From contig JARWIR010000050.1 of NCBI GenBank assembly GCA_029959085.1, positions 1,116,001 through 1,180,000 on the forward strand: a stretch of 64,000 nucleotides of DNA, read 5' to 3'. A model generated the notes under the pieces. The model searched no databases. It worked only from the letters and a program-made list of their open reading frames with translations, and was not told the origin of the DNA. The position numbers and the translations under genes were made by a program. Shown here piece after piece: positions 24,903-38,290 of this stretch. The DNA is from Nemophila menziesii. Lineage: Eukaryota; Streptophyta; Magnoliopsida; Boraginales; Hydrophyllaceae. Each line of letters opens with the position of its first letter. The stretch's first letter is position 1.

Positions 24903-27900
24903 AGTGTTCCAAACTATGTTTGCAAAATGATTAACTGTAGGGCTGCTACGGTCTATTTGCAAATAGTGATTTTATTAGATACATTGATGTAAGTGTTACC
25001 CAAACTGATTTCATAAATAGGTAAATGACACAATTTGTCCCTTTATTTTAAAAACTACTCAATTATACCCATGTCTTTGAAAAAATTAAATGTACTTCTT
25101 TATTATACAACAATTGTAAATTTACCTTTATTTTTATTTATTTTTCATGTTGAATGTCTTGCTTGCACATCTGTTGATTTTGAGAATAATTTTTTATAAT
25201 AAAAGATATGTTTCAAATTCATGCCAAGTATATTACAAAAATACCATTTCGACCACTAACACTATACTCAGTATCTTCACCATTTCTTTAGTCTCACAAT
25301 CAAAAATATTTGTTTCTGGCATAGTCACCATCTCTAAGCTAAAAAAAACTGCAAGAAAGATACCATTTTTCCATCACCATTTCCGCCCCACCACCAATTT
25401 CACTTTCACTTCCCTATCACTGTCACCACCATCTTCATGCTACATCTATTTATTGAGACTAACGAGGACAATGGGGCGTGTTTACTTATCCCCACGCCTA
25501 GACGCGGAGAGTTTGAATGAGTAAAATGCACCCTCTTGTGTTATGCAAAATATGATGATACTTAAGGGTGGATCTAGGAATTTTCTTAAAATTTGAAAGA
25601 TTGAAAATTTGAGTTAGGTTAACCTCGTACACTTATAGTAGATATTTTTGGGGAATTTCATAATAGATGTTTCATTTATGTGAGAAATAGTCGTATATAG
25701 ACTTATATTTTCCAAGTTCACCCATCATGATACCAATAGATGTGCAATGAAATGTGGGTTATAGTCACTGTGAAAAATACCTCTTTCCACTCTATCCCTT
25801 TTATATCATTGTTAAATCTTTTGTTTAATGAAAGTTCAATTTCTAAAGACACACAAAAATCAATATTGCTATTAAGTGTAAAGCATGAGCAATAAAAGCG
25901 CTTCAAAAAAGGTTCGGTTTTCACTACCTCGTTCGTAAAGACTAATTCACATTTGAGTTACTAAACCTTGACTTTACATGCCGCGATAACACATTTATCA
26001 TATGAGATAAAAAAAATTAAACAAAAATAAACATATATAATAACTGTAGTGATAAGAAAAATTAGACAAGTCATTATAGCTTGAATCATGTGAATAATGT
26101 AAAATCCTCCTTCGAAAATGATTATCACAAGAATGCCAGATATGGGGTACTTCAAAAATATATATTATAGCTGAAAAACAACATATAAAACTCCAATACC
26201 TAGAACCTACAATAAATGCATAAAATTCGTATCTTCTCATATTTTCTCCAAACTCTACAATCAATGGTTCTTTTGAACATAACACCAATGCCTTGTGTTT
26301 ACGAAACTCGTCAGAAATATCGCAACGCCTACAAATACATTTTCGAATAAAAAAACACTTAAAAGCTCGTAATTCTGTGAAAATTCTTGACTTTTTATCT
26401 TTTAGTTTGGAGGACTGACTTTGATTTTTTAAAAAGAATCCTCAATACTTTCCTACCCAATGCATATATAACCATCTCCATACCATTAGATACCCCTCTA
26501 CCACATAACAACTTAAAGAAATATAAAAAAACTAAAAAAAAAATTCATATGTAGTGAATCTTTGAGTTGTAGGTTAGTTTAGATGACGAGGTAAATGGAT
26601 GCATCGAAATAAGTTAGGAAGAGGAAGAGATATTATTTGGGGAAGATGAGAGATTTACCTAGAGTAAATAGAGAACAATCAATCATCATGGGTGAACCGA
26701 ATGAGCCAAAACCAAAGTTCAAGGTACCTACTCCACCAAAAACAACTACGGTAAGAATCAAATTACCAGCCGCACTGGAAAGAAGATACCACAAATACTA
26801 TTAGCTAAGGTTCCTCCTTGAATCATCAAGATGTACCAAACAAAAAGAAGAAAAATGATTTCGAAGTACTACTTGAGGAGAGCTAGTGCATGTTCATTTG
26901 GTTGATATAGAGGCCAAGAAATACAAGATCATTGATACACGGGTAATGATGGAAACCAAGCTAGAACACATCCTCTACTTGCTTGGGAAAGGACCAGAGC
27001 GACATGTTGATCGCAACTTGGATGCGACATTCGAATGTCGAGTAATATTTACTAAAATCTCTCCTAAAATACTTTATTTGTTAGTGTATATTAGTTAAAT
27101 TTTATCTCATTTTCAAGTCTTTTTTAGTTATGGGGACACGACTCAATTTTGAGTCGGTGGTGGGGATTCATTTTTTTCATTCCCGTTTTTTATCTCTACT
27201 TCATGAAAAAACCATAATTTTTTTTAAACAACCTAATGTATAATATAGGGAATTGGCATAGAATTTAATGATTGTCCCCCTGTTAGAATAGTTTTTGCAA
27301 GTTAATGATAGTAAGTAGTGTATATTGAAACCGATTCATATCGCGATTATATATTTTCAATCAAAAACAAATTAAAAGATAGAAAATAATAGTAAGAAAT
27401 GCTTAGAATTAAGTTCGAGCACATGGAGAATGAGCGGTTCGTAGAACTTGAGGTCCGAACTAGTTGAAAACCAGCTTAAAATATGAACTAAAAGTGGTCA
27501 AATAGCGAGACCAGTAGTTTGGAAAATTATTTATTCAATTATTTGATAAGCCACATGTGTTTTTTAGCTTGATAGTCCTGTTTAATTGAATATATTTTCA
27601 TCTTAGCCTACTTCTAGCTTGTACCCCTTTCTTTGTAGCCACATTATAAGCCATATCCCTTGGATTTATAAAAATTATACATATGACCTGCACACAAATC
27701 GCAAAAAAGCCTTAAGAACGTCATTCTTTAAGATTGAGTTTTGGTTAGTGGGTATCGATTATGAGATACACATTGGGTGGGTTAGCTTATTATGCACTAT
27801 TGACGATACACTTATTGTAATCCTTTGCCAGATTTCTTTAAAAAAAAAAAGAAGAAAAATATAAAAACATAACTCGACATGGGAATTTATACTAAAAAGG

Positions 27901-28507
27901 GTTGCTACTCAACATACAAAAAAGAAATGAAAAAGAAAAGTTAAAATAAAATAACCGACAAAGGAATTTTAAAAATTATCGTGAAATAGGACTTTTTAGG
28001 GATTATATCTATGGGATTGAGTGATCACATTTAAGTGTGTAAGCTTAAACTCTAAGGTGATTCGTTAACGACTAGTGAGGAGAGAGCAAAAATATCACTT
28101 CAAACTATCGAAATACGTATCATACCGATCCTAAGCCATGATAAAACCGAAAGACCTTAGGTTTTCTAACTATATTGTTAAGTAACAATTTATAATTTAC
28201 TAAGTTGGCAAGTATACCATTGAATAAATGTTAGGATCGATGAACACCATATAGTCGTCATATCAAATTAAGTAACAACTGATCATACTTGCATTGTGAA
28301 ACTAATCTAATCTTGAACTTATGACGTGTTGATTCTTTGTATTTAAGTGTATGCGAATTAGTTCTTAATTATTATTGTATGAGACTTGCTAGGATAGTGC
28401 TCTCGGATCATTCGTTATTTTCTCTTCTACTTCTACGATTAGTTGGACTTAGGCCACAAATTTAGTTCTTATTTTGTCAGGACGATAAAATTTTGAGATG
28501 GGTGTCT
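24903..28507. other. no gene seen; first 1.5 kb is the duplicated 3' flank
   Basis: 24990-26390 aligns with 58180-59490 and carries no conserved ORF. 26570-27100 contains scattered open pieces (for example 26886-27098) that I do not recognise. 27100-28507 is AT-rich without features. The 125-codon frame at 25147-25524 is not conserved in the other copy and is not called. Confidence 0.5.
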
Positions 28508-30045
28508 TGATGTCTCCTTTATTTTGATATATCATGAGACCTAATTTTGTGCGTATTTAGGACTTAGCTGAGGATTTTTTCCTAATATTTGATGTTCAAT
28601 TATTTCTTCTCTTATTTAGGTTTTTATATTACTTTTAGAGTGTTTGTTTGTTAAATATGTGTTAAGTGTAAATCTCTTCGGTAATTGGATACTATAAGAC
28701 CCCTATACAATTATAAGAAACCATGAAATCAATATTAACCCCAAGTCACAACATTAGAGGATAATTCAACCGTTTTTTGGACAGCTAGAGCGTTTACAAG
28801 GAAAACTTGGAAACTGACTTATTAGAGCCACCACATACTATTAGTTAAGATTCTGGACGAGTCCTTTGGTTTAATGGTAACACTTGAAGTAAGGAGCACT
28901 TGTAATATGATGGTTCATGATTTGGAGTTATGATGACGGAATTATTAAATGTGCATCTTCCTTGGTATGAACCAGTTCACATACCCTTAAAAACTTTTTT
29001 GTGTCAATTTGGGTCATTTAAATGGGATCCACAACTCCAAAAACGCTTTGTAGATAACATATCATATTATTGTGTTAAATTTAGGTTTAAGCACTTTGGG
29101 ATGGATCCATACACTCATGGATAAGAAGAACAAAGAAGAAGGGTTTCTACTCATCCGTTTAATTCCCACATATCTCTCATCATTTCGCAACAATTATTAG
29201 TGTAATTTTATTCTATTTGTCATTCTAAACCTGAATATTATACGTTTAATTATTTAATTTCATTATTTATGTGTGAACTAAAATTCTCATAGCTTTAGAA
29301 TTGTATAGGATTGAATTTATGTTTTTATTGCATTTGCGATTATTAATAATTGAAATAAATGATTACTCTATTGATTTAATTATGTATTTGACTCTAAATT
29401 TCAGCCCTTTCTATGTCCAAGTATAGGACTACTCTTGGTAATTATGATTTTAACCCGGAAAGGAGGTTTGGGTTACAAACACGATATATAAGCAATTGGT
29501 GTGCGTTAGTGAACATGGTAGTCTTGACTTGCCCGATAGACAATAAGGTAGAGACCTTAGCACCGATAATTCACTTAGATTTCACTCGGAAGAGGTCTCT
29601 TATGGTTTTAGGAATTTTCCTAAGCTACCTTTAAGTAAATTAGGAAGAATTTAGAATCCCAGGTATTGCATAATTCCCATTAGGCCTTAAAAATGAATGT
29701 AAAGTCAATACTAGTTGGATTACTTGCGAGTTTACAAGATATACTCTTATAATCTTATTCTTAGTGTTTGTATTTTATTCACTTATTTAAGTTATAATTA
29801 GTTTAATTTAATTGCATATTTAGTCCTTAATCAAAATTCCAACAAGTATTTACTATCTTTTAAATTTTAGTTTCACAACTCAGTCTAAAACATCTTAGAA
29901 ACACACAAGAAGAATTAACCTTCATACTATTTGTGGAGACGATAACTCTATATAGTTACTCTTTATTACCTGTCAACGATCCTTAAACTTGTGTGGAGTG
30001 TCTCTCTAGGGTGTTGGTTATTATATCACACTCTTGGGGATGACA
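28508..30045 (+). mobile_element. solo-like Ty3/gypsy LTR (TGATGTCT family), degraded
   Basis: Starts TGATGTCTCC at 28508 and shares its 5' words with the LTR at 60559 (TGATGTCTCC, CATGAGAC, TTTAGG). It ends near 30045 after GGTGTT..TTAT.ATATCACAC, the counterpart of the 3' end at 61981-62035. No internal retrotransposon protein follows. Flanks show no matching 5-bp duplication (TGTCT against GAAAG), so it is old or rearranged. Confidence 0.6.
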
Positions 30046-30479
30046 GAAAGAAAGAGGCTTAAAGACTAAAAGGAGCTAATAATGGTATAATCGTTATTTG
30101 GAAATCAAGATAAAAGGAACGAGTGGCTTATGAAAGAACCGTCTTGGTCATTTTTCTAGCTATGTATTCTCTTTAACTTATTTACATCCAAGTCGCAAGT
30201 AAAGTAGCTTTTAGACTAGATTAGATCTCATGTTTAACACACCTACTCAGTTGTCTCTTAATTTATAGGCCCTTATATGCATTGTTTGTAAATATTCTTT
30301 CCATACTAATACGTTTTCATATGCACATTTCAAGTACAAATATGGAAAATTCAAAAGGCAAAAACTTTTTATTATTATTGGGGCGTTTTATATATGCTTT
30401 CAAAGGACATTACTAGTTCAACGCCTACTTACTTATCTCCTATATTCTAATTTTTATTTAAATATTTAATTTTTTTGAT
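30046..30479. other. short unassigned gap between LTR and inverted repeat
   Basis: AT-rich sequence with no recognisable feature. Confidence 0.5.
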
Positions 30480-33400
30480 CTCAAGAACCTCATCAAAATA
30501 ATAGAAGAGTGTTTGGGGATCACACTTAGGTTCCAAACAATGTTTGCACATGGTTAACGAGAAGATTAAGTGTGAAAGACATCGTATAGTGTCTCAGAAT
30601 GCTCGTAAATGGCTTGAGCGCTCAAATGAAGATAGGTGTCTCTATATGATTAGTATAAGTGACTTGGACCAACATGATGATGTGGAACTTTCTGAGGACT
30701 ATATAGCCCATGGTCGCGCGAGGCTCGGTCCAAGCCTATGCCTCTTATCGCAGATCTACGGCCAGTTGTGGCTCGGTTTAGGCCAATACCACATGTGACA
30801 CTACTATCAACACCCCTATTACAGTCAGCTTGATCATATATATCTTGATCAACTGCGGCTTAGTCCAGGACAATACCATATTCAACTGTGGATCGATACA
30901 GGCCAATACCACATATTACACTACTAATTGTTCCCCTAGCACAGTCAACTAGATCGTCTAATATTTGATCACCTAAGGCTCATTCCAGGACAATAACACG
31001 CATGACACTCAAGTTTGTCGAAATTCGTTGTTTGGGGATTGAACGCGCGTAACTGACTCTACATCTCAAAAATTGAATTGTTTGACTATTTTATTGGCGA
31101 CGTTGACTCGGGTCATTTTTGTAACGTTTCATTTATGGAATGATGGTCGGTTTGGGTCTTACAAGCTCACACCCCCGCACGCGCTGGCTGTGTAACCTTG
31201 TGGTGCTACTCACGTGACTCTGTTGATTAAAAGAGTTGTTGCACTCTCATTGACTGTTCATGCACACGAGTTGTATTCTAGTTCATTGGATGTGCACACC
31301 AAAGGGTTCTATGGTAGATGCGATGTGACATATGTTGGTTGGTAGCACAAATTCAGTCATCAGTTAAAGTTTTTACTGTTCTTCAATAATACTAGTCATG
31401 ATGGCATTACATGGCTTGATCTTATTCGCTACCACAGTACAATCAACAATTGGAGCCCTTAAATAGTCAACTGCACATAGTTCCAGCTTAATGTGATATA
31501 TTAGGCTACAAGAGGCTGGTCTGCTACACTCATAACAATTGCTAGTTCCTTCTTATCTCCATGTGTCATGCCCGGATTGACTGGATTTGTATGGTATGAT
31601 TCACCACAATTAGTGAAGACAAACCATTCTTTCTCATTACCTATGCTAATGGATAGCTAGATGGATATTGTAAGCATCTAAGCAGGGGTTGGCCAGCTGT
31701 GGAATTTTCAACACTATGTGCCAAACATTCGGTGGTTGGACTGGTACGATTACTATTCCATTCAGTTGAATAGTCAACTACAGTCATTAAGTCATGTACA
31801 TGACATGGCTCACACCCATTTTATATCACTTCATGACCAGTATTCACCCTTTGAACGGGATGTGGCGGCCTTCTATTGGCTATGCCCATTGACTTTTCAA
31901 CACTTTTCTTATTCCTTTCCTCGATCATGTGATTCAACCCTATTTACCAATAATTCTTCATCAACAATTTTGTTACTCGTTAATTCTTCATTTTGAATGC
32001 CGACATCACCCATTAGTCTTGATGACATCACTACAATATCTGATGCATGCATTTCATCATCATTGTCATAAATGACATCATCCCATAATCATTGTCATAA
32101 AGTGACATCATCCCATAATATTCACCATAATTGTTAAGTCTTTTTTAGGGTTAATTCTTCGTGGATTGTTTTGATGTAACTTTAAATTGTCCAACAACAT
32201 TTCACCCTACATTTCCCCACAAGCCAATACAATTATTTCTTCAATCCAGAAATATAATCCATCAGGGAAAAGTCCCAACTCTTCACAAACCAATCATAAA
32301 AAGTCTCGATCACCCAACAACTCAACTTTCAACTAATCAACCACAACCAATATTTCCCAACCACTATACGCCACACACTTTTCATTAACAAAGAATTATC
32401 CCATGCCTCAAGATTCTTCAAGCCCAAACCACCTTCAATCTTGGGAGTGAAAATTTTCTCCCTAGATGTAGACGGAGACTTTTTATTTCAATAGAATTTA
32501 CATTAAATACTAATAATATCACTACGCACATTACCCATAATCGAAAAATTTGTAAACCAAAAAATATGATACCTTGGAGGACTAGTAAAATAAGTTCGAG
32601 TCTCTACGATATAAGTCAAACTCGAATCGTTCCATGATCTCACGCGCTCCCCCAGTTTAACCCTTAAAGGTTGATAATCATTTGTATGCTAAATAGATGA
32701 CCCGTGAGAAACTCCTATATATTTAAACATTATCATCCCAACCAACATTTTCGTCAAACCATTTATAACAACAAATTATTCTTTATCCATAATTCCCACA
32801 AAATATAAACTAGACTTCATAAAGTTCATACAGAGACCCAAACACTCACTAAAATAATTCATTTATTTCATAAGGATTTAAACAGATCTTCAATCACCTC
32901 TAGCCATGATCACAAGATCGTTTGCAAATGCAAGGTGGGTGATCTAAGCTTCCTACATTTTAGGTGATAGAAAAATGCTTGAACTTCCTTTCCTTGACCA
33001 ATCGAGACAAATGTTATAAACATAAGATGAAAATATAAATATATAAAGGAACACCTTGACACAACCCATTTAATCCATTGAAAGATCTACGAGAGCCTCC
33101 ACTAATGGATCATGAGTATGATGAGGATGTCATATATTCCATTATCCATCCTGTATACTATTCCAGAAACTTTAACCCCACTAGGACTTCATGAATAAAT
33201 CTCCATGAAATTGTGGAAATAGCTTTCTGAAATAAAATCTTGATCGTGCATCTAGGGAGCTCTAAAGGTTATTATAACCTCTCAACAATTATTTATCAAA
33301 TTAATGGTATCAGACATATGATAACACTTGACGAAAGAACTTTGATCCTTATCTAGGATTCTATCTAGGATTAGATTTATACGCTCGGAAATTTGCATTG

Positions 33401-33840
33401 TCTTGTGAACCACGTTACAATAAGATATAGGCCAGAAAGCATCGATCTAGGTGCTATCATCCGTTTTGGGTATGAGAACTAAAATTTTATGATTAAGTTG
33501 TTTAAGATGGATCCAGAAGTGAGGAATTTTCTTACTACATCTATCACACTTTTTCCAACTATATTCAAAGACTTTTAGAAGAATTGAAATGAATATTCCT
33601 CCGTCTGGGAGATTTATAAATATAAATTAAAAAAAATGCATCTCTATTATCTTCTTGGGACACATCGACACATAGAGAAATAATATAGGAGGATAAAAGT
33701 CGAAGAATCATGTGTAGGACAAGACAATAATAGTCAATTACCCTAAGCTCGATGGTGAAATGGTGTAGAAGTAATGCAACAGGGATCCAACTTCTTCTCC
33801 AAGCTTTTCTCTATTCTTCAATTGGGTCTCCTGACTTCTA
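30480..33840 (-). repeat. left arm of a large imperfect inverted repeat (copy A)
   Basis: The reverse complement matches 35170-38320 over its length by eye, at roughly 75 percent in the stretches compared. Examples: GTTTGGGGATCACACTTAGG at 30512 against its inverse at 38260-38290; AATGATGGTCGGT at about 31140 against its inverse at about 37610; GGCCAGAAAGCAT at about 33430 against its inverse at about 35515. From 33840 down to 30480 it holds a LINE RT remnant, a non-coding middle with a short TGATGTCA duplication (32050-32120), and a tandem-repeat promoter-like block with TATATA at 30700-30705. It also resembles 47386-51430 (copy C), which lies in copy B orientation. Confidence 0.8.
32160..33840 (-). 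mobile_element. LINE reverse-transcriptase remnant in copy A
   Basis: The inverse of the better preserved RT relic at 35170-36600. On the minus strand the TCTCAT.CCCAAAA (LIPK-like) and GGCC.ATATCTTATTG.AACGTGGTTCAC (palm region, NVVH-like) words are kept near 33400-33490. An end block matching WEKICTP...EGGLGLKDL lies near 32400-32450. Frames are destroyed by stops. Confidence 0.6.
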
Positions 33841-33949
33841 ATGATATAATTTTGAGAAATAATGATTAAGGACTAATAAAGGACTGCCAAGGCCACCTCT
33901 CTAATGTTAATAACTTATACATATAGAGTAAAAAACGTGTTTATCGGTT

Positions 33950-35165
33950 GTGGGTTTTTTTTAGTGACTGATCACTAAAGAAGAGAAAGAACTACCGCAA
34001 GTGTACAGGTCGCCCAAGTAATAAGTAAGTAAAAACGGGATAAATCGTCTCAACAGGGATTGCGAGGTGAAACAGTAGTGTTTAAATGATAGATAGAACT
34101 AATTGTGATGCAAAGTAAATAAACGATAAATAACGATATTTTTGTTTGGTTTTTGTTTGTGGTTAAATGAAAGAAAGTAAATTGACTAGATTAAATGAAA
34201 AGACAAGAAAGTAATGACTAAAGATTACGCAAATATGAGAGGTATACTTGAGTCTCGCTAAGATTTCACCTATGTTCATATATTTAATACTTCTGTTTAA
34301 GGGTCAAGTTGGTAATTTATATTATTTAGAACTCAAAATTCTCCTAACTCTTTCCCGGTAGACTTAAAAGCTATCCTACATTATTACAAACCCCGTCAGG
34401 GCGATTATAAGCTATGTCCAGATGATTAAGACAATTACCCAATTGGTTACGCGGTTAGTCAAGCACGATCAATGACGAATACCAAACATCTATTATTTAG
34501 TTTAGTAATTAAACCCCCTCCTCCCGGATGATCACTGCCACTTGTGAATAGCTTAATCACTAATACCTATTTCTAATTGGTCAAATTAAAAACAGTATAG
34601 AAGCACGAAATAATAGTCAACATGAAATACCTAAGTCGAATTAAACTGAACCACAATCCAAAATTCAAAATTATTAAATAATTTAAACTAGGGCTTAACC
34701 CATTACGCGATTATCAAGTATAAAAGTGTTTAGCTCATATTCATATTAAAAAAAAGAAATTAATTATATACATGTTTCCTAAAAACAAAATGAAAACATA
34801 AAACCTAACTAAAAGAATAATCCTGAGCTGTTGGTTGGAGAAAGGAGTTATCCAGCTTCTGCCCTTGCCTCTGCCTTTAGAAATATGGATTAATATTAAG
34901 CGTATGTGAAAGCACTGGTTAATGAGGTCTTATATAGAGCTTAAAATGGATTGGACCCTTATTTGACTTAATTAAACGATTATGGCCTTAAGTCTATATT
35001 ACAATCCCCGCAACTGCTGAACACACTTTAGTAAAAAAAGTGTAACTTTCACAACGTAGGTCCAAAGCACCTGATTCTACTTCTCAAATGTCGCTAACTC
35101 GGAGGTGCACCTTTTTAATTTTAACCACCTGACCTGAATCTGCACCGTTTGGGCTCAGAAAGACC
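33950..35165 (-). mobile_element. Ty3/gypsy LTR remnant between the inverted arms
   Basis: In minus orientation it has a TATA box (TATATA at 34931-34936 in ...CTCTATATAAGACC...). It also carries the CCGTCAGGG and CTCCCGGATGATCACTG words that resemble the solo LTR at 49367-50885 (CGTCAGGG, CTTCCGGATCACTACC). Near its 3' end, reading 34020 to 33990, is the GACCTGTACACTTGCGGTAG motif common near the ends of Athila/Tat LTRs. The 5' part is missing where copy B begins. It separates the two arms and may mark the rearrangement point. Confidence 0.6.
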
Positions 35166-35169
35166 TAGA

Positions 35170-36600
35170 AGTGGAGACTTTTGCTCTACTTCTACTCCGT
35201 TTCACCAACGATCTTTGGGTATTTGAGTAGTAGTTTCTTGTCTTAACATGATTCTTCTACTTTTATCCTCCTATCTTATTTCACTATGTGACGATGTGTG
35301 TCCCACGAAGATATTAAAAAGGTTATTTTTAATTGATAGCGATAAATCTCCCATACAGATCAATATTCATTCAATTTCTTCAAAAAGTAATATTGGCCGA
35401 AAAAGTGTGTTAGATGTAGTAAGTAAATTTTTCACCTCTTGATTCCATTTTACAAAAATTAATCATACTATTTTAGTTCTCATCCCCAAAATGGATGATA
35501 CTTCCCCATGGATGCTTTCTGGCCTATATCTTATTGTAACGTGGTTCACAAGTCTATCACTTCTTTCGTCCTGGGACGTCTTAAGTTTGACACCATTTAT
35601 TTGATGTAAGAATTGTTAAGAGGTTATAATAACCTTTAGATCTTCCTATATGCACGATCAAAATTTCCTTTTAAAAAGCTTTTAGCACAATTTCATTGAG
35701 ATTTGTTAATGGAGTCCTAGTGGATTAATTTTTCAGGAAAAGTACATTGGATCGACATTACCATCATATTAATTATCCATTAATGGAGGCTCTCGCAGAT
35801 TTTCAAAGGTTCAAAAGGGTTGTCCTTTATATCCTTCTATTTTCACCTTACGTTTAGAACATTTTTCTCGCGATCAAGCGTTATGTCTATCACCTAAAAT
35901 GTGGAAATCTTAAATCACTCACCTTGGATTTGCGGACGATCTTATGATCATGGCTAGAGGTGATTGAAGATTTGTTGAAATCCATATAAAATGAATGGAT
36001 TATTTTAGCGAGTGTCTGGGTCTTTGTATGAACTTTATTAAGTCTAATATATATTTTGTGGAAATTAAGAATGAAGAAAAGTTAGTTTTATGAACGAATT
36101 GACGAAAATGCAGTTGGGGATAATGATGTTTAAATGTCTAGGAGTTCCTCTACGGGCATATTGTGTGATTACGAATGATTATCAACATCTAAGGGTTAAA
36201 CTGAGAAAGTGTGTGAGATCATGCAATGATTCGATTTTTTACTTATATTATAAGGCTCAAACTCATTTGATCCGTCCTCCAAGGTATTAAATGTTTTTGG
36301 TTTGCAATCTTTCTGATTCTGAGTAATATGTGTAGTGATGTTATTAGTATTTTCCATAAATTCTATTTGAATAAAGAGTCTTTGTGTATATCTTGGGAGA
36401 AAATTTGCACTCCCGGGATAGAAGGTGGTTTGGGATTGAAGGATCTTCAAGCATGGAATAATTCTATGTTAATGAAAACCATGTGGCGTATCATCGTTGG
36501 GAAAGATTGGTTGTGGGTTGATTAGGTGAAAGTTGATTTGGGTTATTGTAAGTTGCATCAAAATAGTCCACAAATAATTAACCCTCAAGAAAATAATAAT
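35170..36600 (+). mobile_element. LINE reverse-transcriptase remnant in copy B
   Basis: Pieces of RT in order and in several frames: NHTILVLIPKMDD near 35460, the palm side near 35530-35560, then at 36328-36525 a clean C-terminal block with WEKICTPGIEGGLGLKDL and WNNSMLMKTMWRI. This is the typical end of a plant LINE RT. An AAT-rich tail (36588-36605) may be its 3' end. It is non-functional. Confidence 0.75.
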
Positions 36601-37759
36601 AATACACTATATAATTAAGTGAATAGTGTGGGATAATGTCACTTTGTGACAATGATGATGAAATGCATCAATTATATATGGTAGTGATGTCAACAAGACT
36701 AGTGAGGGAAGTAAGCATAAAAAATGAAGAATTATTGGGTAACGAAATTGTTGATGAAGAATTGTTGGTAAATTGGGTTGGATCACGTGATCGAGGAAAT
36801 GAATTAGACAATCGTTTAAAATTCAACGGGAAGAGCCAGTAGAAGGTGCCACGTCCCGTTCAAAGGGTTAATACTGGTCATGAAGTGATATAAATTGGGT
36901 ATGAGCCATATCGTGTAGGTGACTTATAGACTGTAGTTGACTAATCAACACAATTGAATAGTGACGGTACAAGTCCAATCATCCAATGCTTCCACCTGGC
37001 ATTAAATATTCCATAACTGACCATGCCCCATACGTAGATGCTGACAATATCAATCCATCCATCCATTAGCACCCCGCCACTTCGTAGAGGTATTGCGCAA
37101 GAATATTTTGTCTTCGCTAATAGTGGTGAATCTGACCATACAGGTCCAGTCAATCCGAGCATGACACGTGGAGCTGAAAAGGAACTAGCAATGTTGACTA
37201 AGCAAAAAAGTTGAGTGAGGAGTGTAGCAGACCTGACTCTCGTAGCCTGACAAATCACATGAAGCTGCCAATAGTTGTAGTTGACTATTCAAAGGTTCCA
37301 AGTCCTGATTGTACTGTTATAGCAAATATGATCAAGCCACTCATGCCATCTTGACTAGTATTATTGAAGATCAGTAAAAGCTTTAAAAGATGACTGGATT
37401 TGTGCTACCAACCAACATATACCACATCGCATCAACCATACAATACCTTTGATAAATTTGTGTGCACATCCTATGAACCAGAACGTAACAAGTGCCCATT
37501 ACAGTCAATGAGAGTGAACCAACTATTTCAATCAACATAGAAGTATGAGTAGCACCACTAGGTCACACATCCAGCATGTGCGGGCGTGTGGGTGTGTCGG
37601 ACCCTGGACCGACCATCATTCTGTGAATGAATCGTAACCAAAATTATTTGAGTCAACGCCACTAATTCAATAGTCAAACAAGTCAATTTTTGAGATGTAG
37701 AGACATTTACGAGCATTAAAACCCCCGGACGATGACTTTGTGCCCGATTTTATCCCTAA

Positions 37760-38290
37760 CCATGTGTGAGAATTGTTAGGAACTGGAGTATCATACATGT
37801 TATTATCCTGGAGCAAGCCTTGGGTGATCGAATATTAGAAGATCTAGTTGGTTGTGCTAGGGGAACAATTATTAATGTCATATATGGTATTGGCCTTGAC
37901 AGATCCACATTTTGAATATGGTATTGTCCTATACCGAGCCTCAGTTGATCAAAACATAACTGATCTAGCTGACTGTACTAGGGATGCTGATAGTAGTGTC
38001 ACACGTGTTATTGGCCTAGACCGAGCCACAACTAACATTAAATGTGAGACACGGGGTATGGGCTGAGACCAAGCCTCATGGGACCATGGGCTATATAAGC
38101 CTTAGAATGTCCTCATCATCATGTTGGTCCGAGCCACACCTGCCAATCATATAGAGACGCCTATCTTGATTTGAGCACTCAGGCCATTTACAAGCTTTCG
38201 GAGACACTGTACGACGTCTTTCAAACTCAATCTTCTCACTAACCATGTGCAAACAATGTTTGGAACCTAAGTGTGATCCCCAAACACTAT
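37760..38290 (+). promoter_or_regulatory. promoter-like block: degenerate tandem repeats plus TATA, copy B
   Basis: Repeats built around (A/G)TGGTATTGGCCT.GACCGAGCC and TGATC.AA..T..A.GATCTAG.TG recur between 37790 and 38060. They are followed by GGGCTATATAAGCC with TATATA at 38092-38097. The block is bounded by two related words, CTAACCATGTGTGAGAATTG (37757) and CTAACCATGTGCAAACAATG (38240). The same arrangement is kept at 50886-51420 (TATATA at 51215-51220) and inverted at 30510-31010. Repeats upstream of a TATA box look like a U3/LTR promoter, but no element ends were proven. Confidence 0.5.

Larger units (their letters stand above)
20700..26390 (+). repeat. segmental duplication unit, copy 1 (paired with 54020-59490)
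   Basis: Matching blocks occur in the same order and orientation as in 54020-59490. The 5' block has TTATATTTTTATCTTTTCAA and the TTGATTTAGAGTAAATA.TC region. Next comes a TTTAAT...TTTGCACTT...AAGATCAAT block (21440-21500 against 54963-55020). The START-gene exons and introns follow (23.4-24.9 kb). A 3' flank comes last, with GAAAATACC, GTAAAGATTAATTC and TCTTCTCATATTTT words (25.0-26.4 kb). The 5' block also resembles 40900-41800. Confidence 0.75.

Noticed and set aside
25147..25524. 125-codon ORF downstream of the START gene
   Set aside because: The collinear region near 58300-58650 does not keep the frame; no domain was recognised.
36941..37258. Minus-strand ORFs in the core of copies B and C (also 48468-48662, 48885-49139) and plus-strand 31718-31996 in copy A as one gene family
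   Set aside because: The three copies do not keep a common frame and I recognise no domain; the core is better treated as non-coding repeat for now.
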